Assembly (NCBI RefSeq): GCF_014284235.1
Contig: NZ_JACOGD010000011.1
Span: forward strand, 28,490-92,489
Length of the DNA stretch: 64,000 nt
Reading direction: 5' to 3'
From: Cognatundibacterium curvum
GTDB taxonomy: Bacteria; Pseudomonadota; Gammaproteobacteria; Burkholderiales; Burkholderiaceae_D
Positions 55,980 to 64,000 of this stretch are shown one piece after another. Every line of letters begins with the position of its first letter. Position 1 is the first letter of the stretch. The notes beneath the pieces were generated by a model. The model saw nothing but the letters and a program-made list of their open reading frames with translations. It did not search any database and was not told the origin of the DNA. The translations under genes and the position numbers were made by a program.

Positions 55980-56900
55980 ATGGCATCCATCCTTGAAGTC
56001 CGACATTTAAAAACTCTGGTGGCTTTACGCGAGGCAGGCAATCTGATGCGTGCCGCGAGCTTGCTGAATGTGACGCAATCGGCCTTATCGCATCAGATCA
56101 AGCAACTGGAAGAACACTACGGTCTGGAATTATTTGAAAGAAAGTCGGTACCGGTACGCTTTACCGCGGCCGGTGAGCGGCTGCTACAACTGGGCGATGA
56201 CTTGCTGCCTGCCGTGGCGGAAGCCGGGCGCGATATGGCGCGGCTGGCGCAAGGCGAGGCCGGGCAGTTAAGAATCTCAGTGGAATGCCATACCTGCTTT
56301 GACTGGCTGATGCCAGCCATGGATATTTTCCGGCAACGCTGGCCTGCGGTTGAGCTTGATATCGTGTCGGGCTTTCATGCCGATCCTATCGCTTTGCTGC
56401 ATGAACACCGCGCCGATATTGCGATTGTGGCTGACCGTGATGCCGATGAGGTGGTTGATTACCATCCGCTGTTCCGCTATGAAATCGTGGCGCTGGTCGC
56501 CAAAGATCATCATCTGGCGGCGCGTGATTATCTGGTGGCTGAGGATTTCGCCAGCGATACCCTGATTACCTATCCGGTACCGGATGACATGCTGGATGTG
56601 GTGCGCCAGGTGTTGCGGCCAGCCGGTATCAAAACCACACGCAGGACAACTGAACTGACAGTCGCGATGCTGCAGTTAGTCGCGAGTAAACGCGGCATCG
56701 CGACCTTGCCTTTATGGGCGGCGCAAAACTACCTGAGCCGTAATTATGTGCTGGCCAAAAAAATCAGCGCCGATGGCTTGACCGGACGCCTGTATGCGAG
56801 CTGCCTGCCAGCCATGTCATCCAAAGCCTATCTGCTCGACTTTGTGCAAACTATCCGTGAAAGCAGTTTTTTGACGCTGAGTAATGTGGAACTATTATGA
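55980..56900 (+). CDS. metR: LysR-family activator MetR
   Basis: A 306-residue LysR-type regulator. The N-terminal helix-turn-helix (about 1-60; EVRHLKTLVALREAGNL, TQSALSHQIKQLEE, LFERKSVPVRFT) and the effector domain segment RISVECHTCFDWL match MetR. It uses homocysteine as co-effector to activate metE. It is divergent from metE with a candidate MetR box between them. No obvious Shine-Dalgarno precedes the ATG. Confidence 0.93.
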   Translation: MASILEVRHLKTLVALREAGNLMRAASLLNVTQSALSHQIKQLEEHYGLELFERKSVPVRFTAAGERLLQLGDDLLPAVAEAGRDMARLAQGEAGQLRISVECHTCFDWLMPAMDIFRQRWPAVELDIVSGFHADPIALLHEHRADIAIVADRDADEVVDYHPLFRYEIVALVAKDHHLAARDYLVAEDFASDTLITYPVPDDMLDVVRQVLRPAGIKTTRRTTELTVAMLQLVASKRGIATLPLWAAQNYLSRNYVLAKKISADGLTGRLYASCLPAMSSKAYLLDFVQTIRESSFLTLSNVELL

Positions 56901-56909
56901 AGCAGTCGT

Positions 56910-56949
56910 AAAAAAACCGGACCGTGGCTTAGGCACACGATCCGGCTTT
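56910..56949. terminator. Bidirectional terminator between metR and hemerythrin gene
   Basis: CCGGACCGTG pairs with CACGATCCGG (one wobble) with A7 before and CTTTAA after. On the - strand it ends in T7, serving the hemerythrin gene best. Confidence 0.85.
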
Positions 56950-56995
56950 AACGTAGTTAGCAGCAGTTTGCAGCGGGGGGATTTAAATCGAAGAA

Positions 56996-57595
56996 TTACA
57001 GCGGGTCAGCCACACCGATAGGCGCCGGGCTGATATTCACGATCAGTGAGAATAACTGTTCATAGCGATAGCGTTCGCCACTGTCGTCCAGCCGCTCACG
57101 GTTTTTCATAAAGGCGGCATCCACTTCCTGCCAGTCATCGACAAACAACACCTGTCTGGCGACCGGCATGATCACATCTTCTTCCTTGCGCATATGCGCG
57201 TAGTAAAACTTGGCATACTGCTCGACCAGTTCATAGAATTTGTCGAATGCGGGCTGACCCTGGAATTCATACTGCAGCAAGGCATCCTGCAGGCGATGGA
57301 CTAAGGCCTCGCCACTGCTGTGCTGTTCGGTCAGCGCATCGAGTTCAGCATCGAGCTGATGGGTGCGTTGCTTGATTTTGGCGAACAGATACTGATCTTC
57401 TTTCGGATGATGGACTTTTTCAGGATATTCCGCGATGTAGTACAACATGGCGCGGAATACCTTCAGATCCGGCACCGGTCCGCCTTGTTTGACTGAGCGT
57501 ACAAAGTACAGCATGCCCTGGATTACGGCGGATAAATGCTCGTGTTCCTGATGAATGATATCGACAGAAACCGGATGGAAATTCCTGGCACTCAT
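56996..57595 (-). CDS. Hemerythrin-like (HHE) domain protein
   Basis: The start is placed at 57595 (MSARNFHP, GGGAGA upstream), giving 199 residues. An all-helical hemerythrin HHE cation-binding domain is indicated by HQEHEHLS, VHHPKEDQYLF and YYAHMRKEEDVIMP, the spaced His/Glu ligands of a di-iron centre. Such proteins handle oxygen, iron or nitrosative stress; the specific role is unknown. Single gene with its own terminator. Confidence 0.87.
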   Translation of the reverse strand: MSARNFHPVSVDIIHQEHEHLSAVIQGMLYFVRSVKQGGPVPDLKVFRAMLYYIAEYPEKVHHPKEDQYLFAKIKQRTHQLDAELDALTEQHSSGEALVHRLQDALLQYEFQGQPAFDKFYELVEQYAKFYYAHMRKEEDVIMPVARQVLFVDDWQEVDAAFMKNRERLDDSGERYRYEQLFSLIVNISPAPIGVADPL

Positions 57596-58294
57596 CTTAA
57601 ATCTCCCTGTTTTTGAATTTGGCTGGACGGACGTAAAAGCACGCAAGCTGGGTTATGGCTTTATGTCGCGTCTGTCCTCTGTGGGTGTCTTGTTCTAAAA
57701 ATCTGAATTTTTGCTGTGCACGCTTAGACGGAGGAACTGCGATGAATTTACTCTGAGTGGGCGCTTTGGCTCTTGATATTGCGCAAATTGCACACAGTAC
57801 GCTTGAGGTTTTGGACAATATCAGACTTGCTTCAGGACTGCGGAAGCTGAACAGCTTGCTGCGCTAATTAGCGGTGATGCTTGCGCTCACCCAGGCCATG
57901 CTGCGCGAACATCCCCAAGACAAACACCTAACACCGCTGCGCCTTTCCGAGGCTTTTTGTTCGCTAAGCCTTGTGTTTACTTGGTCTTTGTATTTTCATG
58001 TTGCTGTTTCTTGTACTGTATAGAGCCACCACCCACGCCCACTATTTGTTAGGACTTACGCAAAACTGCCTCAGCTGCGTTATGGTTCCGTGTCTTACTG
58101 CGCGTACTGCCTGCGTCGCCATGCCTTGCCGGAACAATTTTGCGTAAGTCCTATTTGCATAATTTAATGCAACATTGTTAATAATGGTGACAGCGTTTCC
58201 ATTTTCAGGCTCAAGCTGTACACATCTGGGTAGAATGTAAAAATAGTAAGTAACTATTTTATAAGTATTTCTATTTTTGTAGAGGAGCCCTATC
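57596..58294. other. Gene-free region before the type VI cassette
   Basis: About 700 bases with no supportable gene. It holds the - strand promoter of the hemerythrin gene, the MITE-like element at 58051-58152 and the AT-rich region (58153-58290) that presumably carries the vgrG promoter. Confidence 0.55.
58051..58152. mobile_element. 102-bp MITE-like element with 15-bp inverted ends
   Basis: Perfect terminal inverted repeats AGGACTTACGCAAAA and TTTTGCGTAAGTCCT enclose about 72 bases, with a second, inner pairing of GGTTCCG with CGGAAC. Such ends are like those of transposase-dependent miniature elements in Betaproteobacteria. No transposase is inside. CTATTTG occurs close to both ends (58042 and 58152), but not immediately flanking, so a target duplication is not established. 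Confidence 0.65.
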
Positions 58295-61099
58295 ATGCCT
58301 AACCGCTTCCACCACCCGCGTGCACTCAGCATTTCCGGTCCGGCGGTGACGGCAGGTGGGCTGGCTCATTTCAGTCCTCTGAGTCTGTGCGGCAGCGATG
58401 GCATCAATACTTTATTCAGCTACACGCTGCGCTTGCAAAGCAGTGACGTGACAGGTTTTGCTGACTTGGGTTTAGGCGCAAAACCTGGCACCGCCTTCCA
58501 TCCTGACTACGTGATCGGCAAAGAAATCACCTGCCACATTGAACTCGAAGGCAGGGGCTCGTTTGTGTCTGGTCTGCCTGGTGGCGCTGCGGTGAACGTG
58601 GGTGCAGGTGTGCGTGAGTTGTCGGCTGTCGTGACGGCGGCGCGTTTCGTCGGTCTAGACAGCCGCCATGCCGTGATTGAATGTACGCTGCAACCCTGGC
58701 TGCATCTCGCGAGTCTCTCCAGCGATTGCAAGGTGTTTCAGAATCAGACTCCCGTCGATACTATTCTTGCCGTATTAGCCGATTATCCGTTTGCAGTCGA
58801 GCGTCGTTTGATCGAACGCTATCCGCTGCGCGATTACTGTGTGCAGTACAACGAGACCGATCTGGAGTTTGTCGTGAGGCTGATGCAGGAATGGGGCATC
58901 AACTACCATTTCGAACACAGCGCAGGCGTACACCGGCTCATCCTGTCCGATCACAATGCCGCGTTTCACACCGCCTCTGCGGCTTACGTCACACTGCCTT
59001 ACTACCCACCAGGTCACAAGACCGACCGCGATTACATCCACGCCTTTAGTCCCGAACATCGCCTCACCAGCGGCAGCGTCGCCAGCCGCGACTACGACTA
59101 CACCCGGCCAGAAGCCAGTCTGGATGCGGGTTTCAGCGATGCTCGCCCTACCGGCCATGCGAATCAGGAAGTGTATTTATGGCGCGATGCGAATGCAGGC
59201 AGTAATTACAGTCAGCCGAATGCAGGCAGTGACAATGCGCTTAATCAGACTGAACCACAAGGCGATTACCTGGCCAGAATCCGCCTGCAAGAACGCCGTC
59301 AGCACGGCCAGCGCGCCAAAGGCAGCGCCTATTTACGCGGCCTGGCACCGGGCATGAGTTTTACACTCACTGACTATCCGCAAGCCGCCGCCAACATCGA
59401 ATACCTGATTCTGCACACCACATTTACACTACAAAATGTGAGTGAAGATACGCAGCGTGATGTATCAAATAATCTGTCGAATTCCGCTGTACCACATTCC
59501 ACCATCAGTCAGCCAATCGACCCTGGCCTCTGGCAAATCCAAACCGACTTCCACGTCCAGCCCAGCAACTGCATATTGCGTCCCGCACTGACACAAGCCA
59601 AGCCACGCAGCCTAGGCCCCGAAGTCGCCCGTGTGACCGGCCCTGATCCTGACACCGCTGCTAACAACCTCTACACCGACGTCTACGGTCGCATTAAAAT
59701 CCAGTTCCCCTGGGATCGCTACGGCAAACGCAATCACAACAGCAGTTGCTGGGTACGCGTCGCGCAAGCCTGGGCTGGTAATCAGCTTGGTCAACTCAGC
59801 ATACCGCGCATAGGACAAGAAGTCCTGATCAGCTTTATCGGTGGCGACCCGGATCAACCGGTTTGCAGCGGCAGCCTGCACAATCAAAACAACCTGCCAC
59901 CCTGGCAGCTACCCAGTCAGCAAGCCCTGACCGGCCTGCGCAGCCGCGAACTCACCGAGGGTGGAGGCAATGCCAGCGCCGGTCGCAGCAATCACCTCAT
60001 CCTCGACGACACCGCCCAACAAATTCAGCTCCAGCTTAAAAGCGACCACCAACACAGCCAGCTCAGCCTCGGACACATCACCCGCATCGACAACAACCGT
60101 GGACGGCAAGATCCACGCGGCCAAGGCTTTGAACTACGCACCGACGGCCACGGCGCTGTCCGCGCCAAAGACGGCCTCCTGATCAGCAGCGAAGCACGGC
60201 CCCAGGCCCAGCAGCATCACACCAGCCTGAACGAAAGCGCACAACGGCTGCAACATGCACACAGCCTGCACGCCAGCCTGGCCGACGCCGCCCAGCAAGC
60301 CGGAGCGCAGGAACCCACAGATCAGCCTCAGGTCGCACAAGACCTCGAACAACAAAATGCAGAAATCGCAGGCACAGCGAACACGAACACAAACAAGGCC
60401 AGCAATACCTCCAGCACAAACCAAAACCACTTCCCCGAATTCAGCCAGCCCCACATCCTGATCACCAGCCCTGCAGGCATCGCCAGCACCACCGCAGGCA
60501 GCACCCAACAACACAGCGCCACCCAACACGCGATCACCGCCGAACAACACATCAGCCTCAGCAGCGGCCACAGCCTGCTCGCGAGTGCGCGCAAGGCGAT
60601 ACGGCTGTTTGCTAAAAAATTCGATATCCGCCTGATCTCTGCCCAGGCCGATATCGAAATTCAGGCACTGCAAAACAGCGTGAACCTGCTCACTAAACTC
60701 GACCTCAGCCACAGCGCCGAAACGATACAACTGAGCGCCCGTCAGGAAGTCGTCATCAACGGCGGCGGCAGCTACAAAAAATGGAGCGCCACCGGTATCG
60801 AACAAGGCAGCAGCGGCCGCTACACCGGCCACGCGGCGACGCATACAACGACCGGGCCACAGCATTTGCCGGTTAAGAGTTTGCCGGAATCCACGCCCTA
60901 TAACGAAATGTTTGTTTTGCAGGATATGGCGGGTCGTCCGGTAGCGCATTTTGCTTACCACATTCAGACTGCCTCTGGACGCATCGTCAATGGTGTGACC
61001 GATACCTCTGGTTGCGCTCAACGGGTAGGCAGCGGTAATCAGAGCGCAAACCTGGAAATCAAAGCAGCCAGCAGGCAGCCAGACCATACCGGATCTTGA
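58295..61099 (+). CDS. vgrG: Type VI secretion VgrG spike protein with C-terminal extension
   Basis: A 934-residue VgrG. Residues ~25-420 are the gp27-like base (FSYTLRLQSSD, YNETDLEFVVRLMQEWGI), ~440-540 the gp5-like OB domain (GRIKIQFPWDRYGK, VRVAQAWAGNQLGQ, GQEVLISFIGGDPDQP), ~540-800 the DUF2345 needle region, interrupted by a Gln/Ala/Asn/Thr-rich low-complexity stretch (~650-760). The last ~90 residues (from PYNEMFVLQDMAGRPV) resemble a small transthyretin-like docking domain. The next gene, ten bases later, is a Tle1-type lipase, so this VgrG likely carries it as cargo. The mid-gene DNA is unusually C- and A-rich on the coding strand. No other T6SS structural genes are in the window. 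Confidence 0.93.
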   Translation: MPNRFHHPRALSISGPAVTAGGLAHFSPLSLCGSDGINTLFSYTLRLQSSDVTGFADLGLGAKPGTAFHPDYVIGKEITCHIELEGRGSFVSGLPGGAAVNVGAGVRELSAVVTAARFVGLDSRHAVIECTLQPWLHLASLSSDCKVFQNQTPVDTILAVLADYPFAVERRLIERYPLRDYCVQYNETDLEFVVRLMQEWGINYHFEHSAGVHRLILSDHNAAFHTASAAYVTLPYYPPGHKTDRDYIHAFSPEHRLTSGSVASRDYDYTRPEASLDAGFSDARPTGHANQEVYLWRDANAGSNYSQPNAGSDNALNQTEPQGDYLARIRLQERRQHGQRAKGSAYLRGLAPGMSFTLTDYPQAAANIEYLILHTTFTLQNVSEDTQRDVSNNLSNSAVPHSTISQPIDPGLWQIQTDFHVQPSNCILRPALTQAKPRSLGPEVARVTGPDPDTAANNLYTDVYGRIKIQFPWDRYGKRNHNSSCWVRVAQAWAGNQLGQLSIPRIGQEVLISFIGGDPDQPVCSGSLHNQNNLPPWQLPSQQALTGLRSRELTEGGGNASAGRSNHLILDDTAQQIQLQLKSDHQHSQLSLGHITRIDNNRGRQDPRGQGFELRTDGHGAVRAKDGLLISSEARPQAQQHHTSLNESAQRLQHAHSLHASLADAAQQAGAQEPTDQPQVAQDLEQQNAEIAGTANTNTNKASNTSSTNQNHFPEFSQPHILITSPAGIASTTAGSTQQHSATQHAITAEQHISLSSGHSLLASARKAIRLFAKKFDIRLISAQADIEIQALQNSVNLLTKLDLSHSAETIQLSARQEVVINGGGSYKKWSATGIEQGSSGRYTGHAATHTTTGPQHLPVKSLPESTPYNEMFVLQDMAGRPVAHFAYHIQTASGRIVNGVTDTSGCAQRVGSGNQSANLEIKAASRQPDHTGS

Positions 61100-61109
61100 G
61101 AGGAAGACC

Positions 61110-62426
61110 ATGGAACAAGGACTGTACAACAGCATAACTGGCACCACGCCTGGCGACGATACCGAACATATCGTGCAGGTCGATAAAATCCAGGCCAATC
61201 TGTTTTTTGATGGCACACGCAATAACTACTACAACGTAGAAAAAGCAGATGCGGCGACCCGGGCAAAATATGGCGGTGAAGATACCAGTTATGACAATGC
61301 GCTGTCGAATGTGGCGCGGATGTGGAAAGTTATCGGGCTGGATGAGTTCAGTTCTGATGTCGGCGTGTATATCGAAGGTATGGGAACAACTAAGTTTGAA
61401 AGCGATGCGATGGCTGGTTATGCCTTAGGCACCGGTGAAACTGGCATCGAGACTCGTGCACAATCGGCCTTTGAGCCCTTACAAAGAAAAGTCATGAAAC
61501 ATCGGGGAAAGCTGGGGCCGCCAGCCATCCTGGAACTGAATCTTTATGGTTTCAGCCGGGGGGCTGCCACTGCACGGCATTTCGCCCATTTGTTACGCGA
61601 TCAGCATGAGATCGCCAGGCATTTTACTGATGACTGGAGCCAGGTTCAGGTTGTGGTGAATTTTGTCGGGCTATTCGATACCGTGTCTTCCGAAGGCATC
61701 GTCTATGGCAATGATGTGAATGATCTGGGCTTACGATTTAGTGCAGACAGTGCGCGACGGGTGTTTCATTTGATTGCTCTGGATGAATACCGTCTGTGTT
61801 TTTCAGACACGACGATAGACAGTGCGCTTAAAGCCAGGGTCAGCATAAACAATCTCAGCGTACCCATGGGGTTTGAACTGGGCATACCGGGTGCCCATTC
61901 CGACGTGGGCGGCGGCTATGTCTGCGATGCAAACAAAAGCGAGATTGAAGTCAGGGATCTGGTGCCACCTGGCTGGCATCCGGATCAGGGCGTAACCCAA
62001 GGATCGCAGGATTTTGTGTATCAACAAGGCTGGTATCAGGCATCAGATAAAAAAGCCAGTACCTCGCATCCATATCGGCATCAACGCAGTATCAGCGGTG
62101 ATTATTACAAGGTCGCGCTTGCATTAATGGTCGATATGGCAGAGCGCTATACCGTAAGCCGCTATAGCGAACAATTAAATATGATCGCACAAACCCCTGC
62201 CATTGCAGAGATACAGACTGCTTTACGTCAGCTGGTGCAAGAGCACGCGTTCAAACCGGGCAAGCCCACCCGTATCAATTGGGAATTGAATGCACAGCTG
62301 GGCACAGAGCGCGCCAAGGCCTTCCGCCATGCCTATCTGCATGTGTCTGCCAACGATAACAAAACTGGTATGTGGGCGCGCTATCCCACGCCAATCACCT
62401 GGGGACGTCATCATGAAATGGGTTAA
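61110..62426 (+). CDS. T6SS lipase effector, Tle1/DUF2235 type
   Basis: A 438-residue alpha/beta hydrolase of the DUF2235 (Tle1) type. Visible are the early Asp motif ANLFFDGTRNN, the nucleophile elbow LYGFSRGAATAR (candidate Ser149), GLFDTVSS (candidate Asp190) and PGAHSDVGGGY (candidate His263). Tle1 effectors are phospholipases delivered to the periplasm of target cells. It follows vgrG by ten bases and overlaps the next gene by 14 bases, a typical effector-immunity arrangement. No DUF4123 adaptor gene lies between vgrG and the effector. Confidence 0.88.
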   Translation: MEQGLYNSITGTTPGDDTEHIVQVDKIQANLFFDGTRNNYYNVEKADAATRAKYGGEDTSYDNALSNVARMWKVIGLDEFSSDVGVYIEGMGTTKFESDAMAGYALGTGETGIETRAQSAFEPLQRKVMKHRGKLGPPAILELNLYGFSRGAATARHFAHLLRDQHEIARHFTDDWSQVQVVVNFVGLFDTVSSEGIVYGNDVNDLGLRFSADSARRVFHLIALDEYRLCFSDTTIDSALKARVSINNLSVPMGFELGIPGAHSDVGGGYVCDANKSEIEVRDLVPPGWHPDQGVTQGSQDFVYQQGWYQASDKKASTSHPYRHQRSISGDYYKVALALMVDMAERYTVSRYSEQLNMIAQTPAIAEIQTALRQLVQEHAFKPGKPTRINWELNAQLGTERAKAFRHAYLHVSANDNKTGMWARYPTPITWGRHHEMG

Positions 62427-63738
62427 ACCAGACCAAACCATCATACCCCTCAATTCACAACGCCGTAGCTGGCTGTTGCAAGCCAGTAGTGCCGCGCTAA
62501 GTCTGGCGACTGCCGCACCCGCAGGTGCAGCAGAAATGTTGAAAGGATTCTTCATGTTTAAGCAGGAAACACCAGAAACCGCCGTGATGGAATGGGAAAT
62601 CTCTTTCTGTAAATACGGCATTGATATCGATAGAGCGGCTAATTCCAGGCTGGAAACCCTATGGGCAGATAACTGGCTCAAAGATGCTCAGGGTGAAGAC
62701 GTAGCGCGGTTTTTTTCCGGGTTTGGCGCAGGCTGGGGTGCAGGCAGTAGTGATATGGGCGGTACCAATCCCAAGGGGGGGCGGCTACCCAAAACCATAC
62801 ACTTAAGTTATTACGATTATCAGGAAGACCGTTTTTACCGGCTGGATGCAGAATTGCCGTTGCGCCGTATCTATGAATTATTTTTTAAGCAGCCCAAAGT
62901 CGTGATTAAAAACATCAGCTATGGATCGGTCGTGCCACGCTTTTCTGAATTGCGTTTTGGCATAGCACCACAAGGCTACATTATGTTGTGGGCCAGTGGT
63001 TATACCCATCAGGTGGAATTACAAACTTTCCGTGCGCAAGTTATCCGCGATATCGATGTGCGCCAGTACAACGCGCGGTTACCCGGCGGTACCTTTACTC
63101 TCAATGAAGACCGCTGGAAAGAGTTAAAGGCCTGGCGCTTTAAGCCAGAAACCATAGAGCGCATCAAGGCTGGCTGGCAGGCGAATCCCGACTGGTATAT
63201 GCGTAGCATACGCGTCAAGTTCCCTTGGCGTCATACCCTGGCAGGCAATGTTTCGCGTCTGATAGAGCTGGACAGTTATCAGGGCAATGGTGAGTTTGAA
63301 ACCATCGCTGCCTGGGAGCTGTCGGTCTACCAGCAAGTCGCTGCAATGCGTGGTATTCCGGAGACAGCTAAATTGTGGTTCGAGGACAAGGCAGGACAGC
63401 GCCATTACCTTTGGCTGGAATTCTATTTACGGCAGCGTACCGGTGCTGAATCCGATTTGCATGAGGTGCGCGCAGCGTTTGATCAGTTGTACCCAGGACG
63501 GCAACTGGAAGACAACGCCTATCTTCCCGGGGACGACGATATGTCAGCGGTAGAGGTCACAGTGGGAGACGATCCGAATCAGATCACGGCAGCCTTGGTC
63601 AAGGGAACACACCGCATTCCTTTACCGGTAGGCCGGGTACAACGTTTCGCGCTCAAACCCGGTGCCCATTGGAATGGTCAGGCCAGCCCTAAACCAGAGA
63701 TCGTGCGCTTGTTTCAGACTGGGCCGGGGAAAGACTAG
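62413..63738 (+). CDS. DUF2931-like protein, probable Tle1 immunity protein (copy 1)
   Basis: The start is placed at 62413, overlapping the effector by 14 bases, giving 441 residues. The N-terminal SQRRSWLLQASSAALSL resembles a twin-arginine leader ending near GAA, which suggests export to the periplasm where a Tle1 effector would act. The body fits the DUF2931 pattern (IHLSYYDYQEDRFYRLDAEL, RIYELFF, FRFGIAPQGY-like, VELQTFRAQVI). No enzymatic motif was seen. Immunity is inferred from position; a partially sequenced second copy follows. Confidence 0.72.
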   Translation: MKWVKPDQTIIPLNSQRRSWLLQASSAALSLATAAPAGAAEMLKGFFMFKQETPETAVMEWEISFCKYGIDIDRAANSRLETLWADNWLKDAQGEDVARFFSGFGAGWGAGSSDMGGTNPKGGRLPKTIHLSYYDYQEDRFYRLDAELPLRRIYELFFKQPKVVIKNISYGSVVPRFSELRFGIAPQGYIMLWASGYTHQVELQTFRAQVIRDIDVRQYNARLPGGTFTLNEDRWKELKAWRFKPETIERIKAGWQANPDWYMRSIRVKFPWRHTLAGNVSRLIELDSYQGNGEFETIAAWELSVYQQVAAMRGIPETAKLWFEDKAGQRHYLWLEFYLRQRTGAESDLHEVRAAFDQLYPGRQLEDNAYLPGDDDMSAVEVTVGDDPNQITAALVKGTHRIPLPVGRVQRFALKPGAHWNGQASPKPEIVRLFQTGPGKD

Positions 63739-63779
63739 TTTTCTGATGCCGACGCAAGACTGCTTTTAAGGACATGAAA

Positions 63780-64000
63780 ATGAATCATCCATTCTATTCA
63801 CAACGCCGTAGCTGGCTGCTGCAAGCAAGTGGTGCTGCACTGGGTTTGGCCACCTCTGCACCCGCAGGTGCAGCAGAAATGTTGAAAGGACTATTCATGT
63901 CTGACCATGAAACACCAGAAACCGCCGTGATGAAATGGACTATTTCATTTTGTGCATACAGTATTGATATAGACCCAGGTGCTAACAGCAGGTTAGAAAC
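63780..64000 (+). CDS. DUF2931-like protein, copy 2 (3' end outside window)
   Basis: The first 73 codons of a tandem paralogue of the preceding gene. Its N-terminus repeats SQRRSWLLQASGAALGLATS and APAGAAEMLKG, then ETPETAVM, with scattered substitutions, so it is a diverged duplicate. GACATGAAA precedes the ATG. It also carries the Tat-like leader. The rest lies beyond the right edge. Confidence 0.75.
   Translation, partial: MNHPFYSQRRSWLLQASGAALGLATSAPAGAAEMLKGLFMSDHETPETAVMKWTISFCAYSIDIDPGANSRLE

Noticed and set aside
60134..61222. Long - strand open frame (362 codons)
   Set aside because: Antisense to the low-complexity part of vgrG; its Ala/Val/Gly-rich translation reflects the skew of that DNA.

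Overview
The window reads as the chromosome of a betaproteobacterium, most likely Burkholderiales/Oxalobacteraceae (Undibacterium- or Janthinobacterium-like). This is inferred from the moderately high GC, the recC-recB-recD order, a Burkholderia-type trimeric porin, FadR-type GntR regulators and an oxidative galacturonate pathway; no rRNA or tRNA gene is present to test it. No phage, integrase or transposase gene was seen.

Region 1 (1-5.6 kb) is the 3' part of a RADAR anti-phage system: the end of the ATPase rdrA (cut by the window edge), the complete divergent adenosine deaminase rdrB, and a two-TM SLATT membrane protein, followed by a patch of short repeats. rdrA is clearly AT-richer than rdrB. 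Region 2 (5.6-18.2 kb) is housekeeping: a DctA-like dicarboxylate symporter, a DUF1186/SEC-C protein and a tightly packed recC-recB-recD operon.

Region 3 (18.2-44.7 kb) is a large pectin utilisation locus in two arms. The left arm has uronate dehydrogenase and galactarate dehydratase (garD), a divergent GntR regulator, and then a + strand operon of a TonB-dependent receptor, two related Tat-exported GH28 polygalacturonases, a CE12 acetylesterase lipoprotein and a GH28-CE8 fusion (polygalacturonase plus pectin methylesterase). The right arm, on the - strand, has a chemoreceptor, a GH28 lipoprotein, a porin, a lactonase, a hexuronate MFS permease, 2-oxoglutarate semialdehyde dehydrogenase, 5-keto-4-deoxyglucarate dehydratase and a second GntR regulator, with a divergent mutarotase. 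Together they encode pectin de-esterification, hydrolysis, uptake, and the full oxidative route from galacturonate through galactarate to 2-oxoglutarate. Each arm carries its own palindromic operator family, probably one per GntR paralogue.

Region 4 (44.7-57.6 kb) holds a qorB/HxlR redox pair, a dienelactone-hydrolase-like protein, and a five-gene valine/isobutyrate degradation operon (mmsA, isobutyryl-CoA dehydrogenase, enoyl-CoA hydratase, 3-hydroxyisobutyryl-CoA hydrolase, mmsB). The leader of that operon contains a LiuR-like palindrome and a well-formed cobalamin riboswitch, although no cobalamin gene follows. Divergent metE/metR and a hemerythrin-like protein come next.

Region 5 (57.6-64 kb) has a 102-bp MITE-like inverted repeat and then a type VI secretion cassette: VgrG with a long C-terminal extension, a Tle1-type (DUF2235) lipase effector, and two tandem DUF2931-like proteins with Tat-like leaders that look like duplicated immunity genes. 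The second is cut by the right edge.
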